NCBI RefSeq assembly: GCF_002022415.1
Contig: NZ_MUBG01000001.1
Location: forward strand, 1,508,501-1,572,500
Origin: Bartonella sp. WD12.1
GTDB taxonomy: Bacteria > Pseudomonadota > Alphaproteobacteria > Rhizobiales > Rhizobiaceae
Length of the DNA: 64,000 nt
Direction of reading: 5' to 3'
The notes beneath the pieces are model-generated. The model did not search any database. It was not told the DNA's origin and was given only the letters and a program-made list of their open reading frames with translations. Below, in pieces: positions 28,162 to 40,190 of this stretch (position 1 is the first letter of the stretch; each line of letters starts with the position of its first letter). A program made the translations under genes and the position numbers.

Positions 28162-31152
28162 TTAAGAACCCAACGCGTCTTCAAGAAACGCGGCAAGTTG
28201 TTCAAGATGTTTAGACATTAATCCAGCAGCTGGCGATGCACTGGCAGGACGCCCAGTATAACGCGCACGCGAATATTTTGCGTTAATATGGGTTAAAACC
28301 TGTTCTAAGTAAGGCTCAATAAACGACCATGCCCCCATATTCTTGGGCTCTTCTTGGCACCAAACAATCTCAGCTTGTAAAAAGCGTGATAGCACATCCA
28401 CTAACGCTTTTGCTGGAAAAGGATAAAGCTGCTCAACGCGAAGCAAATAAACATTATCAATTCCCCTTTTTTCACGCTCCTCATAAAGATCATAATAAAC
28501 CTTACCCGTACAAAGAACAACACGGCGGATCTTATTATCTTTTTGTAATTTAATCGCAGAATCTTTAAGACATTGTGCATCATCAAGCAATAAATGGTGG
28601 AAATTTGTTTTTGGCTCCATTTCGCTTAAAGAAGAAACTGCCCGCTTATGACGCAAAAGTGATTTAGGCGTCATCAAAATCAATGGTTTCCGGAAATCGC
28701 GTTTAATTTGCCTACGTAAAATATGAAAATAATTTGCAGGAGTTGTACAATTAGCAACCTGCATATTATCTTCCGCACAAAGTTGGAGATAACGTTCCAA
28801 ACGTGCTGAAGAGTGCTCTGGCCCTTGGCCTTCAAAACCATGAGGTAACAGACAGACAAGACCAGACATACGAAGCCATTTATGCTCTGCAGATGAAATA
28901 AATTGATCAAAAATGACTTGTGCACCATTAGCAAAATCACCAAATTGTGCTTCCCAAAGCGTTAAACCACGTGGTTCAGCAAGTGAATATCCATACTCAA
29001 AACCAAGAACTGCTTCCTCAGAGAGCATGGAATTTACAACTTCATAAAGTGCTTGCTCTTTTTGTAAATTGTTTAAAGGAATATAACGTGTTTCATTTTC
29101 TTGGTCATAAAGAACTGAATGACGTTGCGAAAAGGTCCCACGTTCAACATCTTCACCAGAAAGACGAATTGGTGTTCCCTCTAAACAAAGTGAACCAAAA
29201 GCTAAAGCTTCAGCTGTTGCCCAATCAATTCCCTCACCAGTCTCAAACATTTTAGCACGATTGCTTAAAAAACGCTGAATAGTTTTATGAATATGAAAAC
29301 TTGATGGAACCTCGACAAGTTTTTGTCCAATTTCCTTTAAAGTTTTCAACTCAACGCCTGTTGCACCACAACACTGTTCTTCAGCACTACTAGCTGCTTT
29401 CAAGCCTGACCAATTTCCATCAAGCCAATCAGCTTTATCAGGACTATAAGAAGCACCTGCTTCAAATTCAACCTCAAGCTTATCACGCCATTCTTTCTTC
29501 TGTCGCTCAACTTCTTCTAAGCCAACAACTCCTTGTGCTATCAATTGGTCACTATAAAGTTGAACTGTTGTTTTATGATTACGAATTGCCTTATACATAA
29601 GAGGTTGCGTAAAGGAAGGTTCATCACCTTCATTATGCCCATAACGGCGATAACAGAACATATCAATCACCACCGGCTTATGAAAAGTTTGACGGAACTC
29701 TGTTGCTATTTTTGCCGCAAAAACAACCGCTTCAGGATCATCACCATTCACATGAAAAATTGGTGCACCAATCATCTTTGCAATATCTGATGAATAAGAT
29801 GAAGAGCGTGAAAAGCGCGGATTAGTTGTAAATCCAATCTGATTATTGACAATTACATGGATAGAACCCGCAACACTATAACCTTTTAAACCTGAAAGAC
29901 CAAAAGTTTCTTGAAGAACTCCTTGCCCCGCAAAAGCTGCATCACCATGAATTAACACAGGCATTACTTTTGAACGCTCACTTAATGGAATAACGTCAGT
30001 GCGTGTAGGACCAACAAGTTGATCTTGTTTAGCACGCGCTTTCCCAATAACAACCGGATCAATAATTTCAAGATGCGATGGATTGGGTAAAAGTGATAAA
30101 TGAACCTTTTGACCATTAACTTCACGGTCAACTGAAGCTCCTAAGTGATATTTTACATCACCCGATCCGGCTACATCATCAGGCTTATAAGAACCACCTT
30201 TAAATTCATGAAAAATAGCCCGGTGTGGTTTTGCCAGAACTTGTGAAAGAACATTTAAACGGCCACGGTGAGCCATTCCAATAAGAATCTCTTGCACACC
30301 TAAAGCATTTCCACACTTAATAATTTGTTCAAGAGCAGGAATAAGCGCCTCACCACCATCAAGACCAAAACGCTTTGCACCTTTATATTTTGTATCCAAA
30401 AACTGTTCAAAACCTTCTGCTTCTATAAGTTTGTTGAGAATAGCTTTTTTATCTTCCTGTGTGAAAGTAGTCTGTTTACCTGATCCCTCAATGCGCTCTT
30501 GAATCCATGCTTTTTGAGCAGGATCAGAAATATGCATATATTCTGCACCAATTGTTGAACAATAAACACGGTTAAGAATCTCAAGCATTTGCGGAATGGT
30601 TGCGTATTCTAACCCTAATACATTATCAATAAAAATCGGACGTTCATAATCTGCAGAACTAAAACCATAAGTTTCTGGAGACAGTTCTTTATAATCCTCA
30701 GATTTTTCTGCCAACTGGAGCGGATCAAGCCGTGCACGAAGATGCCCATGTGTTCGATAAGCACGAATCATCATAAGCGCCTGAATAGAATCTCGAGTCG
30801 CTTGAACAATATCTTGTTTGCTAGGAGCCGCCCCCTTTTGCACAGCGGCCTTTGCCTTTAACTTATCACCTAAATGCTTTTCAAGAGCAGACCAATCACC
30901 ATCTAAAGCACAAACCAATTCTCCACTTGCCTTTAACGGCCAATGATCACGTTGCCATGTTGCCCCTTCAGCATTTTTAAGAACATCTTCTTTATTTTCC
31001 TGAAAACTCTCAAAAAAAGCACGCCATTGCTCATCCACACTCGTTGGATTTTTTTCGTATTCGGCATAAAGCTGATCTATATAATCTGCATTTCCACCAT
31101 ACAGAAACGACGTTTGCGCAAAAAGACCATTTATCTCATTCTGCCTTGTCAT
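28162..31152 (-). CDS. sucA: 2-oxoglutarate dehydrogenase E1
   Basis: Thiamine-diphosphate-dependent decarboxylase of 2-oxoglutarate, the TCA cycle entry to succinyl-CoA. The 996-residue protein begins with the OGDH N-terminal segment (FLYGGNADYIDQLYAEYEKNP) and has IGMAHRGRLNVL, the TPP motif HGDAAFAGQGVLQE to VNNQIGFTT, CYRRYGHNEGDEPSFTQP and the transketolase C-terminal domain (LPHGFEGQGPEHSSARLER). Normal length. 140 bp separate it from sucD upstream; an internal promoter is possible. Confidence 0.97.
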   Translation of the reverse strand: MTRQNEINGLFAQTSFLYGGNADYIDQLYAEYEKNPTSVDEQWRAFFESFQENKEDVLKNAEGATWQRDHWPLKASGELVCALDGDWSALEKHLGDKLKAKAAVQKGAAPSKQDIVQATRDSIQALMMIRAYRTHGHLRARLDPLQLAEKSEDYKELSPETYGFSSADYERPIFIDNVLGLEYATIPQMLEILNRVYCSTIGAEYMHISDPAQKAWIQERIEGSGKQTTFTQEDKKAILNKLIEAEGFEQFLDTKYKGAKRFGLDGGEALIPALEQIIKCGNALGVQEILIGMAHRGRLNVLSQVLAKPHRAIFHEFKGGSYKPDDVAGSGDVKYHLGASVDREVNGQKVHLSLLPNPSHLEIIDPVVIGKARAKQDQLVGPTRTDVIPLSERSKVMPVLIHGDAAFAGQGVLQETFGLSGLKGYSVAGSIHVIVNNQIGFTTNPRFSRSSSYSSDIAKMIGAPIFHVNGDDPEAVVFAAKIATEFRQTFHKPVVIDMFCYRRYGHNEGDEPSFTQPLMYKAIRNHKTTVQLYSDQLIAQGVVGLEEVERQKKEWRDKLEVEFEAGASYSPDKADWLDGNWSGLKAASSAEEQCCGATGVELKTLKEIGQKLVEVPSSFHIHKTIQRFLSNRAKMFETGEGIDWATAEALAFGSLCLEGTPIRLSGEDVERGTFSQRHSVLYDQENETRYIPLNNLQKEQALYEVVNSMLSEEAVLGFEYGYSLAEPRGLTLWEAQFGDFANGAQVIFDQFISSAEHKWLRMSGLVCLLPHGFEGQGPEHSSARLERYLQLCAEDNMQVANCTTPANYFHILRRQIKRDFRKPLILMTPKSLLRHKRAVSSLSEMEPKTNFHHLLLDDAQCLKDSAIKLQKDNKIRRVVLCTGKVYYDLYEEREKRGIDNVYLLRVEQLYPFPAKALVDVLSRFLQAEIVWCQEEPKNMGAWSFIEPYLEQVLTHINAKYSRARYTGRPASASPAAGLMSKHLEQLAAFLEDALGS

Positions 31153-31291
31153 ATACCTTCCCGGAACATCTTGCTCCGTCTCCTTAATATACCCGCATTA
31201 CTTTTAACTAAGAGTTAGGACATTGTAAAAAAGTTTTTACTTTTTATTTTATCTGAATGAGCATAAAAACTCACCCAGACAAAACCTTCTT

Positions 31292-32194
31292 TTATCCCTT
31301 CAAAACTGAAACCAAAGTTTTACCAATTTGTGATGGTGAAGGAGAAACACGAATTCCAGCAAATTCCATTGCAGAAATCTTATCTTCTGCACCACCTTTA
31401 CCACCAGAAATTACCGCGCCAGCATGCCCCATTGTACGCCCTGGAGGAGCTGTACGACCAGCAATAAAACCAACCATCGGTTTTTTACGGCCTTTTTTGG
31501 CTTCGTCTTTAATAAATTGTGCCGCTTCTTCTTCAGCAGAACCACCAATTTCTCCGATCATAACAATAGACTCGGTTTCATCATCAGCCAAGAACATTTC
31601 CAACACATCAATAAATTCAGTTCCCTTAACAGGGTCACCTCCAATACCAATAGCAGTTGTCTGCCCAAGATCTTCACGACTTGTCTGAAACACCGCTTCA
31701 TAGGTTAAAGTTCCCGAACGTGAAACAATACCAACAGAACCTTTCTTAAAAATAGAACCAGGCATAATACCGATCTTACATTCATTCGGCGTGAGAATAC
31801 CAGGACAATTAGGGCCAATTAAACGTGATTGTGACTGCTCTAATTTAGCCTTAACTTCAACCATATCCATAACAGGTATGCCTTCTGTAATACAGACAAT
31901 TAAACCAATCTCAGCCTCTATAGCCTCTATAATAGCTGCTGCAGCACCTGCGGGGGGCACATAAATAACAGAAGCATCAGCACCTGTCTTTTCTTTACCC
32001 TCTGCAACACTGGCAAAAATAGGGAGAGTCTCTCCTTTTGATCCTTCCCACGTTTCACCCCCCTTTTTAGGGTTGATACCACCAACCATTTGCGTACCAT
32101 GATAAGCAAGCGCCTGTTCTGTGTGAAACGTTCCCGTTTTTCCTGTAAGCCCTTGAACTAAAACTTTTGTATTTTTATTGATAAGAATCGACAT
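31292..32194 (-). CDS. sucD: Succinyl-CoA ligase subunit alpha
   Basis: CoA-binding half of succinyl-CoA synthetase, which makes succinate plus ATP or GTP. 300 residues: CoA-binding [19 protein letters not shown]-like start, [21 protein letters not shown], and [17 protein letters not shown] with the phosphohistidine. Starts 4 nt after the sucC stop, hence probably coupled. Confidence 0.97.
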   Translation of the reverse strand: MSILINKNTKVLVQGLTGKTGTFHTEQALAYHGTQMVGGINPKKGGETWEGSKGETLPIFASVAEGKEKTGADASVIYVPPAGAAAAIIEAIEAEIGLIVCITEGIPVMDMVEVKAKLEQSQSRLIGPNCPGILTPNECKIGIMPGSIFKKGSVGIVSRSGTLTYEAVFQTSREDLGQTTAIGIGGDPVKGTEFIDVLEMFLADDETESIVMIGEIGGSAEEEAAQFIKDEAKKGRKKPMVGFIAGRTAPPGRTMGHAGAVISGGKGGAEDKISAMEFAGIRVSPSPSQIGKTLVSVLKG

Positions 32195-32197
32195 AAC

Positions 32198-33394
32198 TTA
32201 AGCTTCCTTCACGGCTGTAACAATCTTTTGAGCAGCATCATCTAAATCATCAGCAGAAATAACATTCAAACCACTGCTATTGATAATCTCTTTACCGCGC
32301 TCAACATTGGTACCTTCAAGACGAACGACTAAAGGAACTTTCAAACCAACATCCTTAACAGCAGCAACGACACCCTCAGCAATAACATCACAACGCATAA
32401 TTCCACCAAAAATATTGACTAAAATGCCTTTAACATTGGGATCAGCGGTAATAATTTTAAAAGCAGAAGTAACTTTTTCTTTTGAAGCACCACCACCAAC
32501 ATCAAGGAAATTGGCTGGCTCAGCTCCATAAAGCTTGATGATATCCATCGTCGCCATAGCAAGACCCGCACCATTTACCATGCAGCCAATCGTACCATCA
32601 AGAGTAATATAAGCAAGATCATGTTTTGATGCTTCAATCTCTTTTGGATCCTCTTCTGAGATATCACGTAACTCTAAAATATCTGGATGACGAAACAAAG
32701 CATTATTATCAAAAGAAACTTTTGCATCAAGAACACGCAAATGACCATCTTTCATGACAATAAGCGGATTAATTTCAAGAAGACTCATATCCTTTTCACA
32801 AAAAGCTTTATAAAGAATAGGAAAGAGTTTTTCGCCATCTTCACGCGCACTATCATGCAAATTTAATGCATCACAAAGCTTCGTACAATCTACAGAAGTA
32901 ACACCTTTTGCACAATCAATGGGAAGAGTGAGTATTTTTTCCGGTGTTTCTTCAGCAACCGTTTCAATGTCCATGCCCCCTTCCGTTGACACGACAAAAA
33001 CAACTCGACCAACTGTACGATCAACTAAAAGTGAAAGGTAAAGTTCTCGTTCAATGTCAGCACCATCTTCAATATAAAGGCGGTTAACCTGCTTACCTTC
33101 TGCACCTGTTTGTTTGGTTACCAAAGTTTTACCAAGCATTTCCTTTACATTAGCAACAACTTCTTCAACCGATTGTGCAAGTCGAACACCACCCTTTGCG
33201 TCAGGGCCAAGTTCTTTGAACTTCCCCTTACCACGACCTCCAGCGTGAATTTGACTTTTCACCACATAGAGTGATCCCGGTAATTTTTTCGCCCACTTTT
33301 CAGCCTGCTCTACAGAATAAACAGCCACACCGTTTGCAATTGGTGCACCATATTCGTGAAGTATACGTTTGGCTTGATACTCATGAATATTCAT
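32198..33394 (-). CDS. sucC: Succinyl-CoA ligase subunit beta
   Basis: Nucleotide-binding half of succinyl-CoA synthetase. 398 residues with an ATP-grasp domain at the N-terminus ([22 protein letters not shown]), [28 protein letters not shown] and [15 protein letters not shown]. It is 82 bp downstream of mdh and co-oriented. Confidence 0.97.
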   Translation of the reverse strand: MNIHEYQAKRILHEYGAPIANGVAVYSVEQAEKWAKKLPGSLYVVKSQIHAGGRGKGKFKELGPDAKGGVRLAQSVEEVVANVKEMLGKTLVTKQTGAEGKQVNRLYIEDGADIERELYLSLLVDRTVGRVVFVVSTEGGMDIETVAEETPEKILTLPIDCAKGVTSVDCTKLCDALNLHDSAREDGEKLFPILYKAFCEKDMSLLEINPLIVMKDGHLRVLDAKVSFDNNALFRHPDILELRDISEEDPKEIEASKHDLAYITLDGTIGCMVNGAGLAMATMDIIKLYGAEPANFLDVGGGASKEKVTSAFKIITADPNVKGILVNIFGGIMRCDVIAEGVVAAVKDVGLKVPLVVRLEGTNVERGKEIINSSGLNVISADDLDDAAQKIVTAVKEA

Positions 33395-33475
33395 TCGTTT
33401 TCCCTTTTCTTTTATGGACCACTAAATCAATCCTCAAACACTTAAAGCATCTTATTTTAAGTGTAGAATTGAGCT

Positions 33476-34450
<975 letters not shown>

Positions 34451-34713
34451 TCAATTTTTATCAGATAACCAAGCGCAAAATTCCCAGCGCTAATAAGATT
34501 GAATATTTCCCCTAAATTTATCAAAAATGGGAAAGTATGAAACTAATCACATTTCTCTCTTCATTGACATAAAATCCCTCTATAAATCAAAAATTAGAAA
34601 TTTACTGCATTTTACCGATAAGATGAATCTTAAAAAAATACAATAGATTATTACAATACTTTTAAATTCAAAGAACTATTATTTTTATAGTTTACCTAAA
34701 GACAAAGTAATAA

Positions 34714-35892
34714 TCATTTTATTTTATCCAAAAATTGTTTTTTCCAAACATCTAGATAATCTTGGCTTTGCATTTCAAAAAGACGTGATTGTATTCTTTG
34801 AAACTCAAATGTTTCTGTTGTTTGCCAGTACCCTTGATATAAATCTTCAAGTTCTGCTGCCATCGACATAAACAGTCTTATGTGGCGTTCATAAAGGGTA
34901 TCAATAAGTAAAATAAACCGTTTTGTTTCATTGCGATGTGTATCATCCATCACCGGAACATTATCAATAAAAACTGTATGATAATTTTCTCCTAACGCTA
35001 AATATTCAGCAACCGCTAAAGGTTTTGCACACAGATCTTGATAATCAAAGCGCACACACCCTGCACCAGAACGTGTAATATGAATAAAGCGCCCCCTTAC
35101 AGATAAAGTATCAGACACTTCTTTTTGACCCTGCAGCACAAACTCCCATGCCTGATCCATGCTTGCATCTGCCGTAGGCCCTAACGGTGTTACATACACA
35201 TGGTGTAGATTTGACTTTTCAAGACGATAATCTGTTTTTGCATCAAGATTAACAACGTTAACATGGGTCTTTAAAATTTGAATAAAAGGCAAAAAAAGCT
35301 CTCGATTCAAACCATTACGATAAAGATCATCAGGAGCAACATTTGAAGTGGCAACAAAAATAACCCCATGATCAAATAAAGCCGTAATAAGGCGGTAGAG
35401 TACCATAGCATCTGCAATATCTGTTACACTAAATTCATCAAAACAAAGCACACGCGCTTCTTGTGCAAGATTTTTTGCAACGGCTAAAATAGGGTCATCT
35501 TGTTTAGTTTTTGTACATTTAAGCATCTGACGATGTATTTTGATACGTTCATGGACATCAGCCATAAAATCATTGAAATGGGCACGTTTTTTACTGCCTT
35601 GTGGCAAACAAGAGAAAAACAAATCCATTAACATGGTTTTGCCGCGCCCTACTTCACCATAAATATATAAACCCTGAATGCAACCGTGATTATTATTTTG
35701 TTCTGAAATATGTAAACAAGGTTGTTTTTTTCTTTTAAAGCGACGCCAGAATGCCCAAGACTGAAAAGTATTTTGCGCCGAAATTTCTTGCAGCAAACAA
35801 TCAAAATATTTTATTAAAGCTAATTGAGCTGGATCCGAATTAATTTCTCCTTTGGAAACTAAACTTTCATAGCGCGTCGAAACTAAAACCAT
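34714..35892 (-). CDS. zapE: Cell division ATPase ZapE (AFG1 family)
   Basis: AAA-type ATPase that in E. coli modulates the Z ring; the mitochondrial relative Afg1/Lace1 handles cytochrome oxidase subunits. Walker A is GLYIYGEVGRGKTMLMD, Walker B LCFDEFSVTDIADA, sensor region VATSNVAPDDLYRNGLNR. I chose ATG at 35892 (MVLVSTRYESLV), with AGGGG 8 nt before it. An upstream start at 35922 would add ten residues not typical of the family. In many relatives zapE lies near mdh, as here. Confidence 0.92.
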   Translation of the reverse strand: MVLVSTRYESLVSKGEINSDPAQLALIKYFDCLLQEISAQNTFQSWAFWRRFKRKKQPCLHISEQNNNHGCIQGLYIYGEVGRGKTMLMDLFFSCLPQGSKKRAHFNDFMADVHERIKIHRQMLKCTKTKQDDPILAVAKNLAQEARVLCFDEFSVTDIADAMVLYRLITALFDHGVIFVATSNVAPDDLYRNGLNRELFLPFIQILKTHVNVVNLDAKTDYRLEKSNLHHVYVTPLGPTADASMDQAWEFVLQGQKEVSDTLSVRGRFIHITRSGAGCVRFDYQDLCAKPLAVAEYLALGENYHTVFIDNVPVMDDTHRNETKRFILLIDTLYERHIRLFMSMAAELEDLYQGYWQTTETFEFQRIQSRLFEMQSQDYLDVWKKQFLDKIK

Positions 35893-35969
35893 CCAAGCAT
35901 CCCCTTTGCAAATCATTTTCAATAAAAGAAAAATTCACACACATATTTATGAATACTATTTCTTTTTTA

Positions 35970-36503
35970 TCAACGGCTTAAAAAAACTGGCTGGTTATCA
36001 AATGTACGCCCCTCAAAATAATTTCCATTGGTGGAATAAAAAGCAGCAACAGCGTGCCCTGAGTCATCATAGAAATACAATCTCTTTCCCTTGATAGCCC
36101 ATGATTTAACTCCGGAAAATATTTTTGGACAAAGTAAAGGACCAGCGCGGTACCCTTGACCAAATTTTGTCTGTGGAGTTGCAATTCGGCAAACCTTACC
36201 GTTTACAGACAAGTTCCACACACCAGCAATACTAGCAGGAAACAAATCAACAGTATTACCTGGTAGCTCAATACTCGCTTCTTGTATTTCGCTATTAGGA
36301 TATTCACTCTCACTCATTGAAGAAACAGACGTTTCAATTTCTGGGAGATCAGATGCTGTTACAGATTCCGACATCTGCTGAACAGGATAAACAACTTCAC
36401 GTGCGTTATCATTATCATTATTCCCAAATCGGGATGTTGAACAACCACTTAAAATAGTTATAGCTGATAGTGCAATGAAAGCTGAAGTTCTTGAAAAGAT
36501 CAT
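35970..36503 (-). CDS. omp19: Omp19-like outer-membrane lipoprotein, Inh-type protease inhibitor
   Basis: A 177-residue lipoprotein with the lipobox ITILSGCSTSR (C21) and a low-complexity polar linker. Its C-terminal beta-barrel domain matches Brucella Omp19: IAGVWNLSVNGKVCRIATP, FGQGYRAGPLLCP, SWAIKGKRLYFYDDSGHAVA and a terminal FLSR. The domain belongs to the AprI/Inh metalloprotease-inhibitor fold, and Brucella Omp19 inhibits host proteases. A single disulfide is expected from the two cysteines of the domain. It probably protects the cell surface in a host; that is inference. Monocistronic, with its promoter in the gap to 36811. Confidence 0.88.
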   Translation of the reverse strand: MIFSRTSAFIALSAITILSGCSTSRFGNNDNDNAREVVYPVQQMSESVTASDLPEIETSVSSMSESEYPNSEIQEASIELPGNTVDLFPASIAGVWNLSVNGKVCRIATPQTKFGQGYRAGPLLCPKIFSGVKSWAIKGKRLYFYDDSGHAVAAFYSTNGNYFEGRTFDNQPVFLSR

Positions 36504-36811
36504 ATTTTACTCCTTCCCATAATAATAACCTCCCATAAATAATAATAAATAAATGTACTCAAAAGACGTAAAAGCACTCTTATATGTACTACCATTTACA
36601 TGTACCATTATATTAAGATAAATTAATAAATAAAAAAAACTCGTGAGATAAAGGCAAAAAACATGGAAGTACAATGAAAATTGTCAATCTCGAATAATAA
36701 TGCCTCTTCTTATTTAGTTTTATCTCGAACAAATACTAGTAATCTGAAAGATTTTCAGTCATATATCGCCTTATTGTGCTTATCATTTACCACTCAAAAT
36801 AGAGAAACCTT
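36504..36811. other. Divergent intergenic region, omp19 / dapF
   Basis: 308 bp with both promoters and no supportable gene. A short inverted repeat, CTGAAA/TTTCAG (36744-36749 and 36753-36758), lies about 55 bp before dapF; it has no following T-run and I cannot assign it a role. Confidence 0.4.
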
Positions 36812-37663
36812 ATGAAGATACCTTTCAGCAAAATGAATGGTCTTGGAAATCAAATCATTGTTGCTGATATGCGTGAAAGCGCACATAATATCACACCACA
36901 AGCAATTCTTACCTTAGCTGTAGATCCCCAAACACACTTTGATCAAATTATGGCTATTCATCCACCAAGTCAAAATGATACAGACTTTCGCATCGAAATA
37001 TGGAATGCTGATGGCTCAATAGCAAAAGCCTGCGGTAATGGTACACGTTGTGTTATTGAATGGCTCTCAAATCACATCCTCAATAAAAGCTTTCGATTAG
37101 AAACACCTGCCGGAATTGTTGAAGGTGAACGCCAAAGTAATGGTCTTATTCGTGTTGATATGGGGTGCCCACATCTTAATGCAAAAGATATGCCTGTTTC
37201 ACGCGAAATAGCCGATACTAATCATGTAAAAATAACTGCCGGCCCCCTACAGGATGCCTGCCTTGTATCTGTCGGAAATCTGCATGCTATTTTTTTCGTT
37301 GATCACAATATTCAATCTATTCCATTAGAAAAATATGGACCAAAGCTTGAACATGACCCACTTTTTCCAGAACAGTGTAATATCTCTATTGCTTTTGTAA
37401 CATCACAGAAAAGTCTAACTTTACGCACGTGGGAGCGGGGGGCTGGATTAACAAAGGCATGTGGAAGCGCTGCTTGTGCTAGTGTTGTAGCCGCTTGCCG
37501 ACGTGGATTAACTGAACGTCATATTGATGTAAATCTACCAGGAGGAACACTTGCTATTCATTATCGAGAAGATAACCATATTATCATGACAGGCCAGGCA
37601 GAATATGAATTCAACGGTCTTTTTGATCCCTTAACAGGGGCTTATGAAAAGGATTATTCTTGA
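36812..37663 (+). CDS. dapF: Diaminopimelate epimerase
   Basis: Interconverts LL- and meso-diaminopimelate with two catalytic cysteines and no cofactor. The 283-residue protein has both: ACGNGTRC (C74) and GLTKACGSAACAS in the second half, plus the MNGLGNQ start. First of the dapF-mtaB-ftsY-yciB operon conserved in Rhizobiales; its stop overlaps the mtaB start (TGATG). Supplies meso-DAP for peptidoglycan and for lysA at the start of the window. Confidence 0.96.
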   Translation: MKIPFSKMNGLGNQIIVADMRESAHNITPQAILTLAVDPQTHFDQIMAIHPPSQNDTDFRIEIWNADGSIAKACGNGTRCVIEWLSNHILNKSFRLETPAGIVEGERQSNGLIRVDMGCPHLNAKDMPVSREIADTNHVKITAGPLQDACLVSVGNLHAIFFVDHNIQSIPLEKYGPKLEHDPLFPEQCNISIAFVTSQKSLTLRTWERGAGLTKACGSAACASVVAACRRGLTERHIDVNLPGGTLAIHYREDNHIIMTGQAEYEFNGLFDPLTGAYEKDYS

Positions 37664-38946
37664 TGGCTATAAAAATTGTAACATTTGGTTGTCGACTTAA
37701 TAGTTATGAATCAGAAGTCATTCGTGAAAAAAGCGCTTCTGCTGGTCTTGATAAGCTCAAAGGTGATGCCATTATTTTTAACACTTGTGCTGTCACTGCT
37801 GAAGCGGTGCGACAAGCTAAACAAGCTATCCGTAAAGCTAAACGTGAAAATCCTCATGCCCGTATTGTTGTTACAGGATGCGCAGCTCAAACAGAAGCAG
37901 AAAATTTTGCTCTTATGACAGAAGTGGATCTTGTTTTAGGAAATGAAGAAAAACTCCATACCCATTCCTATCGTCAACTTCCTGATTTTGGCATAAATCA
38001 CGATGAAAAATTGCGTATTAATGATATTATGGAGGTGCGCAACATTGCCCCACACATGGTTGGTGCAATAGAAGGACGTACGCGTGTTTTTGTACAAGTG
38101 CAAAATGGATGCGATCATCGCTGTACATTTTGCATTATTCCTTATAGCCGTGGGCCATCACGCTCAGTTCCTATGGGTACTATCATTGAACAAATTAAAA
38201 AGTTTATAGGCAATGGTGTTCAAGAAATAGTCCTCACAGGTGTTGACCTTACAAGTTATGGTGCTGATTTGCCAGGAAAAGCTTCGTTAGGAAAATTAGT
38301 CTCAGCTATTTTACATCATGTACCTGATTTACCACGACTGCGTCTTTCATCAATTGATTCTATTGAAATAGATCAAGAATTAATCGATCTCCTAGCTTAT
38401 GAAAAAAGAATAATGCCCTACCTGCATTTATCTTTACAAGCTGGCAGTAATATGATTCTAAAACGAATGAAACGGCGACATTTGCGTGAAAACGCAATCC
38501 AGTTTTGTCAAGACTTACGCGCTAAACGCCCTACAATGGTTTATGGTGCCGATCTAATTGCTGGTTTTCCAACCGAAACAGAAGAAATGTTTCAAAACAG
38601 TTTAGCTTTGATCGATGAGTGTAATTTAACGCATCTTCACGTCTTTCCCTTTAGCCCAAGAGAAGGAACACCTGCTGCCCGTATGCCTCAAATTAATCGC
38701 GAAATAATAAAAATTCGTGCAGAAAAACTCCGTAACGCAGGAAAAAAAGCCTATCAAAAACATCTTGCTCATTTAAAAAATAGTCAACAAATAATCCTTG
38801 TTGAAAAAGATGAGATTGGACGAACCGAAGATTATACACTCACACACATTAAAGGTGCTAAAGCTGGAACAATCATTAAAGCCCTTATTATTGGCCATGA
38901 TGGTAATAAATTAATTGCTGAACATATTAAATGGAATGCAGCTTGA
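37663..38946 (+). CDS. mtaB: tRNA t6A37 methylthiotransferase MtaB
   Basis: Radical-SAM enzyme that adds a methylthio group to t6A37, giving ms2t6A in tRNAs reading ANN codons. 427 residues: UPF0004 domain (TFGCRLNSYES, NTCAVT, TGCAAQTE with three cluster cysteines), radical-SAM triad C150-x3-C154-x2-C157 in GCDHRCTFCIIPYSRG, and a C-terminal TRAM domain. I start at ATG 37663, which overlaps the dapF stop; the TTG 3 nt upstream is less likely. Confidence 0.94.
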   Translation: MAIKIVTFGCRLNSYESEVIREKSASAGLDKLKGDAIIFNTCAVTAEAVRQAKQAIRKAKRENPHARIVVTGCAAQTEAENFALMTEVDLVLGNEEKLHTHSYRQLPDFGINHDEKLRINDIMEVRNIAPHMVGAIEGRTRVFVQVQNGCDHRCTFCIIPYSRGPSRSVPMGTIIEQIKKFIGNGVQEIVLTGVDLTSYGADLPGKASLGKLVSAILHHVPDLPRLRLSSIDSIEIDQELIDLLAYEKRIMPYLHLSLQAGSNMILKRMKRRHLRENAIQFCQDLRAKRPTMVYGADLIAGFPTETEEMFQNSLALIDECNLTHLHVFPFSPREGTPAARMPQINREIIKIRAEKLRNAGKKAYQKHLAHLKNSQQIILVEKDEIGRTEDYTLTHIKGAKAGTIIKALIIGHDGNKLIAEHIKWNAA

Positions 38947-38960
38947 ATAGGAAAGCTCTT

Positions 38961-40190
38961 ATGACACAGTCTTTTATTAAAAAAATATTCTCTTTCCGTA
39001 AATCTAAAGAGCAAACTATTAAACAAAAACAAGCTCCTGCTCTTCATGAAACTTCTACAGCTGATACAACTGCACAAATCACAAAAAATAATCATGTCTC
39101 TACATTTGAAAATACCCATATTGAAAAAGAAAAACAAAGGGAAACACTAACACAAAACAGTGAAAAATCTTCATCTTTTGAACCACTTTCTGGAAAAGTG
39201 ATTGTCGCTGACACAATTAAAGAAAAGAAAATTGAAGAACACTTACCTCTCTTACCTATTGAACAAAAAGAGGTGGCATGGTTTGAGCGTCTTAAGAAAG
39301 GATTATCTCTTTCTTCTCAGCAATTAAGTGATTCCCTTGGTGCATTTTTTATCAAAAAGAAACTTGATGAAGACACATTGCAAGAATTAGAAAATATTCT
39401 TATCCAAGCAGATCTTGGTGTAGAAACAGCCACACGCATTACCGACATTTTAGCATCTAGTCATTACGAGAAGGATTTATCTCTAGATGACCTTTATACT
39501 ATCATGGCTGATGAAATCAAAAAAGTTCTTGAACCTGTTGCTATCCCACTGGAACTTGATCTTAGTCATAAGCCTCATGTTATTTTACTGGTAGGCGTCA
39601 ATGGAACAGGAAAAACAACAACCATTGGAAAATTAGCGGCTAAATTAGCAGAAGGTGGGTTGAAAATCACGTTGGCTGCTGGTGATACATTTCGTGCTGC
39701 AGCCATTGAACAATTACATATTTGGGGTGAACGTACAGGAGCTGACGTTATTTCAACTAAACTTGGTGCAGATGCTGCTAGTTTAGCTTTTGATGCTTAT
39801 GAAAAAGCAAAAAAGGAAGAAAGCGATGTTTTAATCATTGATACAGCTGGACGTCTACAAAATAAAAGTGAATTAATGGATGAATTAGCTAAAATTATTC
39901 GTGTTTTAAAGAAACATAATCCTCAAGCACCCCACACAGTTCTTCAAACACTTGATGCAACAACTGGGCAAAATGCGCTCAATCAAGTGGATATTTTCCA
40001 TAATGTTGCTGGTGTTAATGGTTTAGTCATGACAAAACTTGATGGTACCGCACGAGGAGGAATTCTAGTCGCCATTGCAAATAAATATAAATTACCCGTC
40101 TATTTTATCGGTATAGGAGAAAAGATTGAGGATTTTGAACCTTTTTCTGCCTCTGATTTTGCTAAAGCTATTGTAGGGAAATCTTCATGA
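38961..40190 (+). CDS. ftsY: Signal recognition particle receptor FtsY
   Basis: GTPase that receives ribosome-SRP complexes at the membrane. The N-terminal A domain (residues 1 to about 110) is short, polar and not strongly acidic; the NG domain has GVNGTGKTTTIGKLA (P-loop), DTAGRLQNKSELMDELA, TKLDGTARGG and a final GIGEKIEDFEPF. ATG at 38961 has AGGA about 8 nt before it and gives MTQSFIKKIFSF. The same frame is open back to 38931, but homologues start here. It overlaps the next gene by 4 nt. Confidence 0.95.
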   Translation: MTQSFIKKIFSFRKSKEQTIKQKQAPALHETSTADTTAQITKNNHVSTFENTHIEKEKQRETLTQNSEKSSSFEPLSGKVIVADTIKEKKIEEHLPLLPIEQKEVAWFERLKKGLSLSSQQLSDSLGAFFIKKKLDEDTLQELENILIQADLGVETATRITDILASSHYEKDLSLDDLYTIMADEIKKVLEPVAIPLELDLSHKPHVILLVGVNGTGKTTTIGKLAAKLAEGGLKITLAAGDTFRAAAIEQLHIWGERTGADVISTKLGADAASLAFDAYEKAKKEESDVLIIDTAGRLQNKSELMDELAKIIRVLKKHNPQAPHTVLQTLDATTGQNALNQVDIFHNVAGVNGLVMTKLDGTARGGILVAIANKYKLPVYFIGIGEKIEDFEPFSASDFAKAIVGKSS

